NCBI GenBank assembly: GCA_019114115.1
Contig: DXGD01000156.1
Coordinates: forward strand, 1-9,545
DNA from: Candidatus Nesterenkonia stercoripullorum
GTDB taxonomy: Bacteria > Actinomycetota > Actinomycetes > Actinomycetales > Micrococcaceae
Direction of reading: 5' to 3'
Length of the DNA stretch: 9,545 nucleotides
Shown here piece after piece: positions 5,437-9,545 of the stretch (its first letter is position 1; every line of letters starts with the position of its first letter). Below the pieces are notes generated by a model, which saw only the letters and a program-made list of their open reading frames with translations, did not search any database and was not told the DNA's origin. The position numbers and the translations under genes are program-made.

Positions 5437-5896
5437 CGCCGTGCTCAGCGGTGCGTAGGTCCTCGGTGCTGACGAGGGGGAGCAGCTCGTGCAAGTCCGC
5501 ACGGATGCCCGAGGCCGAGATCTCGCCGCGCTGCGTCGCATCAGCCCAGCTGGTGCGGCCCGTGGCGAGCTCCAGCCAAACCTCGGCCGAGATCTCAATG
5601 ACGTTGGGCGGGGTGCCCCGAGTATGCCGGGGGCCTTCTGTGCATTGAGTCACGCCGAACGGCGGCACGCGGACCTCCACGGAGTTCCCGGGAGCCTGTG
5701 CGGCGAGCTCCTCCAGGAGGAAGCGCACGGCGGTCGCGCGTGTTGGGCGGTCCGCTCGTGGACTGCCCTGCGCATGCTGCCCAGCCTCCGCGCCAGGCGT
5801 CCCGCCTGAGCTGGCTTGGGCGCCGCCGTCTGACGCCGCCAGGCAGCGGCGGAGCGCGGCGAGGCCTTCGGGGCGAGCGATACGGCGTCGTGCCAT
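5429..5896 (-). CDS. Sterol-carrier (SCP2-like) family protein, function unknown
   Basis: A 155-residue protein with a variable N-terminus (1-50, Ala/Gly-rich and probably disordered) and a conserved core: FLLEELAAQAPGNSVEVRVPP (59-79), GPRHTRGTPPNVIE (88-101), VWLELATGRTSWADA (106-120) and ISASGIRADLHELLPL (126-141). This resembles the short actinobacterial sterol-carrier-like proteins such as the one I recall beside purF-purM in Mycobacterium tuberculosis (Rv0807). The fold suggests binding of a hydrophobic ligand, but no ligand is known to me. The start at 5896 is preferred because AAGGAGG (5910-5904) lies 7 nt upstream; an in-frame ATG at 5941 has no such site. The gene is followed by nei with an 8-bp overlap and lies near purine genes, which may be an inherited neighbourhood more than a functional link. 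Confidence 0.75.
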   Translation of the reverse strand: MARRRIARPEGLAALRRCLAASDGGAQASSGGTPGAEAGQHAQGSPRADRPTRATAVRFLLEELAAQAPGNSVEVRVPPFGVTQCTEGPRHTRGTPPNVIEISAEVWLELATGRTSWADATQRGEISASGIRADLHELLPLVSTEDLRTAEHGDA

Positions 5897-5903
5897 CGTG
5901 GAA

Positions 5904-5910
5904 CCTCCTT
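5904..5910 (-). promoter_or_regulatory. Ribosome binding site deciding the SCP2-like gene start
   Basis: AAGGAGG on the minus strand (5910-5904) is a near-perfect anti-16S match 7 nt before the ATG at 5896-5894. It favours that start over the upstream in-frame ATG at 5941. Confidence 0.85.
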
Positions 5911-5938
5911 CGGGGACGAGGCGGCGGCGTGGCCGAGC

Positions 5939-6003
5939 CAACCTGGGCTGCGCGGCAACCTGTGCTGCGAGGCGGGGAAGCCGCGAGAGGGGCGCTGCGA
6001 GGC
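5939..6003. repeat. Imperfect direct repeats upstream of the SCP2-like gene
   Basis: CAACCTGNGCTGCG occurs at 5939-5952 and 5956-5969 (13 of 14 identical, 17-bp period). GCTGCGAGGC occurs perfectly at 5964-5973 and 5994-6003 (30-bp period). They lie mainly in the 110-bp gap between the asparaginase gene end and the SCP2-like gene start. They may be regulator half-sites or remnants of local duplication; no hairpin terminator was recognised here. Confidence 0.5.
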
Positions 6004-6006
6004 AGG

Positions 6007-7050
6007 TCAGAGGTCTTCGAGCAGCCGCGAGGACAGCCGGATGCTGCCCACCTGCTCCGCTGAGGCACCTCCGGTGATGGGCTTCACGATCTCCCGAAGC
6101 ACTCCGCCGAGCGCATCCACATCGATGGCTCCGTGAGCTGCCAGCAGGCTCAGCGCGACGACGTTGTTCGCCCGCTGGCTCCCGTCGAGCGTCTTCACGG
6201 CGACGGCGGTGCCATCGGGGGCGCCGATGGCCAGGACGCCTTCTGCTCCGAATTTGGCGATCAGGCCCAGCTTCTCCATGACCACGGTGTTGGTCTCACC
6301 CCGGCCGTGAACAGCCCAGGGATAGTCGAGCATCGCCTGATTGACGGTGAAAGCATGGACTTCTGCGTCCCGGCGGGAGGTCGCCGAGGACAGTGTGGAA
6401 TACCCGCGCGCCAGCCCGGCCAATGATATGGCCGGGGCAGGTGCTCCGCAGCCGTCCACGCCGAGTGCTGAGGGCGTCTCCCCGCAGTACTCGGCGACCA
6501 CTTCGAGCACGCTCTGCTGGAGAGGGTGACGTGAAGTCAGGTACGTGGCCAGCCGCCACCCCTGGGTGCGCGTGGCAGCCAGGAACGCAGCATGCTTGCC
6601 GGAGCAGCTGAAGGCCAGTGCAGTCTCCTCTTTGCCGGCTTCCCAGTGGATCCGCAGATCCTTCTTCCTGAGGGGAAGCGCAGCGGGGCACAGCAAGTAG
6701 CTCTCGTCGAGACCCTCATCGGCGAGCATCTGCTGGGCGAGCTCCTGGTGCTTGCGGGACCCGACGTGGGACCCGCAGGCCAGAGCCACCGCTTCGGGGG
6801 AGATCAGCGCTCCGGAGCGCAATGAGGCGATCGCCTGGAACGGTTTCAGCGCCGATCGGGGAAAGATGGTGCGCTGCGGCGCGCCCGCGGAGAAGAGCAG
6901 CTCCCCATCAGGCCCGACCACGGCCGCCGACCCGATATGCCGGGATTCGACGATCCCCGCACGTGTCACCACGGCCAGCTCCGCTGACTCCGACGCCGTG
7001 GCGGTGTCTGCGGAACTGTAGTTCTCTGACTCAGTCTGCTCGTCGATCAT
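6007..7050 (-). CDS. Asparaginase II-family amidohydrolase (Rhizobium etli type)
   Basis: Predicted to hydrolyse L-asparagine to aspartate and ammonia in the cytoplasm; no signal peptide is visible. The 347-residue protein follows the family related to R. etli asparaginases, not the E. coli AnsA/AnsB fold. Motifs: RAGIVESRHIG (30-40), FPRSALKPFQA (63-73, Arg65/Ser66/Lys69), ACGSHVG (91-97), SCSGKHAAFL (148-157, Cys149/Lys152) and VDGCGAPAP (198-206, Asp199/Cys201). The Ser-Lys, Cys-Lys and Asp-Cys spacings match the catalytic and metal-site residues known for R. etli ReAV. The first ~25 residues are an acidic, Ser/Thr-rich extension. The chosen ATG sits 6 nt after a TAGACT -10-like box, which suggests a leaderless message. 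Substrate specificity in such homologues can differ, so amidase activity on another compound is possible. Confidence 0.88.
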   Translation of the reverse strand: MIDEQTESENYSSADTATASESAELAVVTRAGIVESRHIGSAAVVGPDGELLFSAGAPQRTIFPRSALKPFQAIASLRSGALISPEAVALACGSHVGSRKHQELAQQMLADEGLDESYLLCPAALPLRKKDLRIHWEAGKEETALAFSCSGKHAAFLAATRTQGWRLATYLTSRHPLQQSVLEVVAEYCGETPSALGVDGCGAPAPAISLAGLARGYSTLSSATSRRDAEVHAFTVNQAMLDYPWAVHGRGETNTVVMEKLGLIAKFGAEGVLAIGAPDGTAVAVKTLDGSQRANNVVALSLLAAHGAIDVDALGGVLREIVKPITGGASAEQVGSIRLSSRLLEDL

Positions 7051-7056
7051 TCCACC

Positions 7057-7062
7057 AGTCTA
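7057..7062 (-). promoter_or_regulatory. -10 box of a probable leaderless promoter for the asparaginase gene
   Basis: TAGACT on the minus strand (7062-7057) fits TANNNT and ends 6 nt before the ATG at 7050. No properly spaced Shine-Dalgarno is present (GGTGGA abuts the ATG directly). Actinobacteria often start transcription at the first base of the start codon with this spacing. Confidence 0.5.
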
Positions 7063-7095
7063 GGCCGAGACGCCCCTGCAGCGGCGCGGAACCGA

Positions 7096-7101
7096 TAGGC
7101 T
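7096..7101 (+). promoter_or_regulatory. -10 box of a probable leaderless promoter for purDC
   Basis: TAGGCT (7096-7101) fits TANNNT and ends 8 nt before the GTG at 7110. No good -35 box and no well-spaced AGGAGG are visible, although GGTGA (7102-7106) could pair weakly with 16S rRNA. With the mirror-image box at 7057-7062 it forms a compact divergent promoter pair. Confidence 0.5.
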
Positions 7102-7109
7102 GGTGAACC

Positions 7110-9368
7110 GTGAAGGTATTAGTCGTGGGTTCTGGCGGCCGTGAGCACGCCATCGTTCGAGGTCTTCTGCGGGATGAGGCTGTCACTTCTGTAGAGGCCG
7201 CGCCGGGAAACGCAGGTATCGCGCAGGACGTCTCCTGCCATGCGGTCAATGCGCAGGACGGGCAGGCCGTCGCCGATCTTGCCGCCGCTAGAGGCAGCGA
7301 TCTGGTGGTCATCGGCCCGGAAGCGCCGCTGGCAGCAGGCGTGGCCGACGCGGTCCGTGCATCTGGGGTGCCGGTCTTCGGGCCCTCAGCCGCAGCAGCG
7401 GAGCTGGAAGCCTCCAAGGCCTTCGCCAAGGACGTCATGGAAGCCGCCGGGGTTCCGACGGCGGGCGCCGTGCATGCCGTTGACGAGGACGAATCCGCCG
7501 CGGCGCTGGACCGTTTCGGCCCTCCCTATGTCGTCAAGGACGATGGGCTCGCCGCCGGTAAGGGCGTGCTGGTCGGGGAGAACCGGGAAGAAGCCCTGGA
7601 GCACGCTCGGGCCTGCTTCGCTGCCGGTGGCTCAGTGGTCATCGAGGAGTTCCTCGACGGGCCGGAAGTCTCGCTCTTCGTGCTCTCTGACGGCACGAAC
7701 CTCGTGCCGCTGAGCCCGGCGCAGGACTTCAAGCGCATCGCCGACGGTGATCTCGGGCCGAATACAGGGGGCATGGGTGCCTACACCCCGCTGGATTGGC
7801 TGGAAGGTTACAGCGAGACGGGCGAGGACGGCGTCGTGCGTGACTTCGTGGCCACGGTGGTGGATCGCGTCGCGGCCCCTACGCTGCAGCAGATGCGCGA
7901 TCGCGGGACGCCTTTCGTCGGCGTCCTCTACTGCGGTCTCGCCGTGACCTCCCGCGGTGTGCGCGTCATCGAGTTCAACGTCCGATTCGGCGACCCAGAG
8001 ACCCAGCCTGTCCTGCAGCGATTGGCGACGCCGCTGGGCGGACTGCTGATGGACTGCGCCACCGGGACGCTCGGCGCGCAGCGGCGGCTCGACTGGTCCG
8101 CCGGGTACGCCGCCGGCGTGGTGCTGGCCGCCGCGAACTACCCCGGATCGCCCCAGAAAGGGGATCGGATCACCGGGATTGACGCGGCAGAAGCGCTCGA
8201 CGGCGTCGCGGTGCTGCACGCCGGGACCTCGGCAGCAGCGCTTCCCGCTGCGGAGGCGCCGGAGGACGAGGCCAGCCAGGACGGCCAGGCCGAAGGTGCG
8301 AACGCGGCGGCTGTGAGCACTTCCGGCGGGCGGGTGCTCGCCGTCGTCGGTGAGGGAAAGACGCTGGGCGAGGCTGTGGAGAAGGCCTATGCGGGTGTGG
8401 ACGAGATCTCCTTCGCCGGGATGCAGTACCGCACCGATATCGCCGCCAAGGCCCTGGCCGGAGAGATCCGCTTGGCGCCGCAGCTGCCGGGCTGGGTCCA
8501 TGCGTCCTCGGGCAAGGTCCGCGACCTCTACCGCCCCGCAGCGGACTCCGCGTGGGCGGGCCACGACGTGGTGCTGGTGGTGGCCAGCGACCGGATCAGC
8601 GCTTTCGACTACATTCTCTCCAGCCGGATACCCGGTAAGGGCATCATCCTCACGCAGCTGAGCCTGTGGTGGTTCGATCGTCTGGCTGAGGCCGGTGTCA
8701 CGACTCACGTGATCTCCACCGACGTCCCGGAGGCTGTTGCCGGCCGGGCGATGATCTGCCGTGACCTCGACATGATCGAGGCTGAATGCATCGCCCGCGG
8801 ATATCTCACCGGTTCGGGCTACGCCGAGTACAAGACCTCGGGCACGGTGACCGGCATCCCCCTCCCGGAAGGGCTGGAGGACGGGTCCCGGCTTCCTGAG
8901 CCGATCTTCACGCCGTCGTCGAAAGCGGAGCTCGGCGGGCATGACGTGAACATCAGCTTCGCTGAGCTGGCGGAGCAGGTGGGTCAGTCGCGGGCTGAAC
9001 AGCTCCGGGAGGCCACGCTGACGGTCTACGGGCTGGCTGAGCGGGTCGCGCGCGAGGCCGGCGTCATCCTTGCCGACACCAAGCTCGAGTTCGGTGTGGA
9101 TCGCGCCTCAGGTGAACTGGTTCTGGGTGATGAGGTGCTGACCCCAGACTCCTCGCGCTTCTGGCCTGCCGAATCCTGGGTCCCCGGGCAGTTGCAGCCG
9201 TCTTTCGACAAGCAGTTCGTGCGTAACTGGCTGCTGGGAGGCGAGTCAGGATGGGACAAAGGCTCCGGTCAGGCACCGCCGCCGCTCCCAGCCGACGTCG
9301 CACAGGCGACGGCCGAGCGGTACCGCGACGCCTACCGTCGCATTACGGGGCAGAGCATCGAGCTCTGA
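7110..9368 (+). CDS. purDC: PurD-PurC fusion: GAR synthetase + SAICAR synthetase
   Basis: One 752-codon frame encodes two enzymes of purine synthesis. Residues 1 to ~450 are phosphoribosylamine-glycine ligase (PurD): VLVVGSGGREHAI (3-15), ATP-grasp VVKDDGLAAGKGV (141-153), GPNTGGMGAYTP (216-227) and IEFNVRFGDPETQP (287-300), ending at YRTDIAAKAL (440-449). Residues ~455-752 are SAICAR synthetase (PurC): SGKVRDLY (467-474), VASDRISAFD (491-500), ARGYLTGSG (562-570), ILADTKLEFG (653-662), GDEVLTPDSSRFW (673-685) and SFDKQFVRNWL (698-708). Both domains look complete. They catalyse steps 2 and 7-8 (old numbering) of the pathway, which are not consecutive. The linker is only ~10 residues. An acidic Ala-rich insert (373-405) interrupts the end of the PurD domain. 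GTG start; probably leaderless. Confidence 0.94.
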   Translation: MKVLVVGSGGREHAIVRGLLRDEAVTSVEAAPGNAGIAQDVSCHAVNAQDGQAVADLAAARGSDLVVIGPEAPLAAGVADAVRASGVPVFGPSAAAAELEASKAFAKDVMEAAGVPTAGAVHAVDEDESAAALDRFGPPYVVKDDGLAAGKGVLVGENREEALEHARACFAAGGSVVIEEFLDGPEVSLFVLSDGTNLVPLSPAQDFKRIADGDLGPNTGGMGAYTPLDWLEGYSETGEDGVVRDFVATVVDRVAAPTLQQMRDRGTPFVGVLYCGLAVTSRGVRVIEFNVRFGDPETQPVLQRLATPLGGLLMDCATGTLGAQRRLDWSAGYAAGVVLAAANYPGSPQKGDRITGIDAAEALDGVAVLHAGTSAAALPAAEAPEDEASQDGQAEGANAAAVSTSGGRVLAVVGEGKTLGEAVEKAYAGVDEISFAGMQYRTDIAAKALAGEIRLAPQLPGWVHASSGKVRDLYRPAADSAWAGHDVVLVVASDRISAFDYILSSRIPGKGIILTQLSLWWFDRLAEAGVTTHVISTDVPEAVAGRAMICRDLDMIEAECIARGYLTGSGYAEYKTSGTVTGIPLPEGLEDGSRLPEPIFTPSSKAELGGHDVNISFAELAEQVGQSRAEQLREATLTVYGLAERVAREAGVILADTKLEFGVDRASGELVLGDEVLTPDSSRFWPAESWVPGQLQPSFDKQFVRNWLLGGESGWDKGSGQAPPPLPADVAQATAERYRDAYRRITGQSIEL
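8226..8324 (+). other. Ala/Glu/Asp-rich insert inside the PurD domain
   Basis: Codons 373-405, between VLHAGT and SGGRVLAVVGEG, encode about 30 residues rich in Ala, Glu, Asp and Gln with no bulky hydrophobics. In ordinary PurD proteins these two motifs are separated by only a few residues. The length is in frame and the flanks are intact, so this looks like an expanded disordered surface loop, not a frameshift. Confidence 0.6.
8460..8474 (+). promoter_or_regulatory. Possible internal ribosome binding site and TTG start for stand-alone PurC
   Basis: GGAG (8460-8463, within GGAGAG) lies 8 nt before an in-frame TTG (8472-8474, codon 455). Initiation there would give a 298-residue PurC beginning MAPQLPGW, about the usual PurC length and start point. 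This may be the fossil of the original purC start or a working internal start. TTG is a weak start codon, so usage is uncertain. Confidence 0.35.
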
Positions 9369-9380
9369 GCCCCTTGGCCG

Positions 9381-9405
9381 GGGAGGCGCGTGGCTGTGAC
9401 CTCCC
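9381..9405. terminator. Weak hairpin after purDC
   Basis: GGGAGG (9381-9386) pairs with CCTCCC (9400-9405) around a 13-nt loop, between the purDC stop (9368) and the stop of the convergent gene (9450). The stem is short, the loop is long and there is no U-tract, so termination here is only possible, not clear. Confidence 0.3.
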
Positions 9406-9449
9406 AGCCCAGCCAGCCGTTGCCGCACATCGGGCCTCGGCGCTGGAGG

Positions 9450-9545
9450 CTACGCGCCGGCACCCCCTGATGAGCTCATCGAGGATTCCCAGGCAGCGTG
9501 CAATGCCGCGAAGTACCCACCGGCCGCAATGAGGTCCGCCGGGGC
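9450..9545 (-). CDS. C-terminal end of a probable ABC transporter ATP-binding/permease protein
   Basis: The minus strand is open from the right edge to a TAG at 9452-9450 and encodes 31 residues: APADLIAAGGYFAALHAAWESS followed by a Ser/Gly/Ala tail. The pattern of an acidic LIAAGG-YF-L-W segment just before the end is typical of the last helix of fused ATP-binding/permease ABC exporters, where the preceding residues would be the H-loop region outside this window. The gene is convergent with purDC, 81 bp away. Assignment rests on about 20 residues and remains tentative. Confidence 0.5.
   Translation of the reverse strand, partial: APADLIAAGGYFAALHAAWESSMSSSGGAGA

Noticed and set aside
5437..5598. 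Upstream start for the Nei-type glycosylase, adding 54 residues
   Set aside because: The enzyme family requires the mature N-terminal Pro-Glu of MPEGDT, so the start must be at 5436; the extension overlaps the SCP2-like gene.
5897..5941. Upstream ATG for the SCP2-like protein, adding 15 residues
   Set aside because: The ATG at 5896 has an AAGGAGG at ideal spacing, whereas the upstream ATG has none.
7632..8942. A 436-codon open frame on the minus strand opposite purDC
   Set aside because: It is rich in Arg, His and Gly, has no family motif and spans the PurD-PurC junction of the real gene; a shadow frame.
7110..9368. The purD-purC fusion as a pseudogene or frameshift artefact
   Set aside because: Both domains keep their motifs in one continuous frame with no stop or length-disrupting change. 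A base-calling error at the junction remains possible but nothing in the sequence suggests it.
1..9545. tRNA, rRNA, insertion sequence, prophage or defence system
   Set aside because: No cloverleaf-like sequence, transposase, integrase, terminal repeats or defence-related domains were recognised. Every long gap is accounted for by promoter- or terminator-like sequence.

Overview
The window is high-GC DNA with actinobacterial features: frequent GTG starts, overlapping start/stop codons, TANNNT-type -10 boxes directly in front of start codons, and proteins whose closest remembered relatives are actinobacterial. Family Micrococcaceae (for example a Nesterenkonia- or Arthrobacter-like organism) is my best guess, but this is inference from protein style and not proven. 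There is no sign of a mobile element, CRISPR array, tRNA or rRNA.

Left part (1-4524): a purine (urate/ureide) degradation locus. The N-terminus of malate synthase A (aceB) reads leftwards off the window. Across a 228-bp divergent control region, a five-gene plus-strand operon reads rightwards: uraD (OHCU decarboxylase), uraH (5-hydroxyisourate hydrolase), urate oxidase, a CitE/HpcH-like lyase of the DUF6986 type, and allE ((S)-ureidoglycine aminohydrolase). Urate oxidase, UraH and UraD convert urate to (S)-allantoin; AllE acts later, on ureidoglycine; malate synthase would consume the glyoxylate finally released. The intermediate steps (allantoinase, allantoate amidohydrolase, ureidoglycolate lyase) are not in the window. 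The lyase is the one member with no assigned step. It retains the acidic and basic motifs of its superfamily and is translationally coupled to both neighbours, so it is the best candidate for an undescribed enzyme of the pathway.

Middle part (4525-7050): a minus-strand run consisting of an asparaginase II-type amidohydrolase, a small sterol-carrier (SCP2-like) protein and a Nei/Fpg-type DNA glycosylase. The last two overlap by 8 bp. A hairpin separates this run from the convergent ureide operon.

Right part (7051-9545): a purD-purC gene fusion encodes GAR synthetase and SAICAR synthetase in one 752-residue polypeptide, divergent from the asparaginase gene. Both genes have a -10-like box 6-8 nt before the start codon, suggesting back-to-back leaderless promoters. 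The fusion junction has an in-frame TTG with a GGAG 8 nt upstream, so separate PurC could also be made. The window ends in the C-terminal tail of a probable ABC transporter on the minus strand.

The most interesting items are the PurD-PurC fusion and its possible internal start, the orphan lyase in the urate operon with a perfect 14-bp hairpin near its 5' end, and the control region with an 8-bp tandem repeat and two dyads between aceB and uraD.
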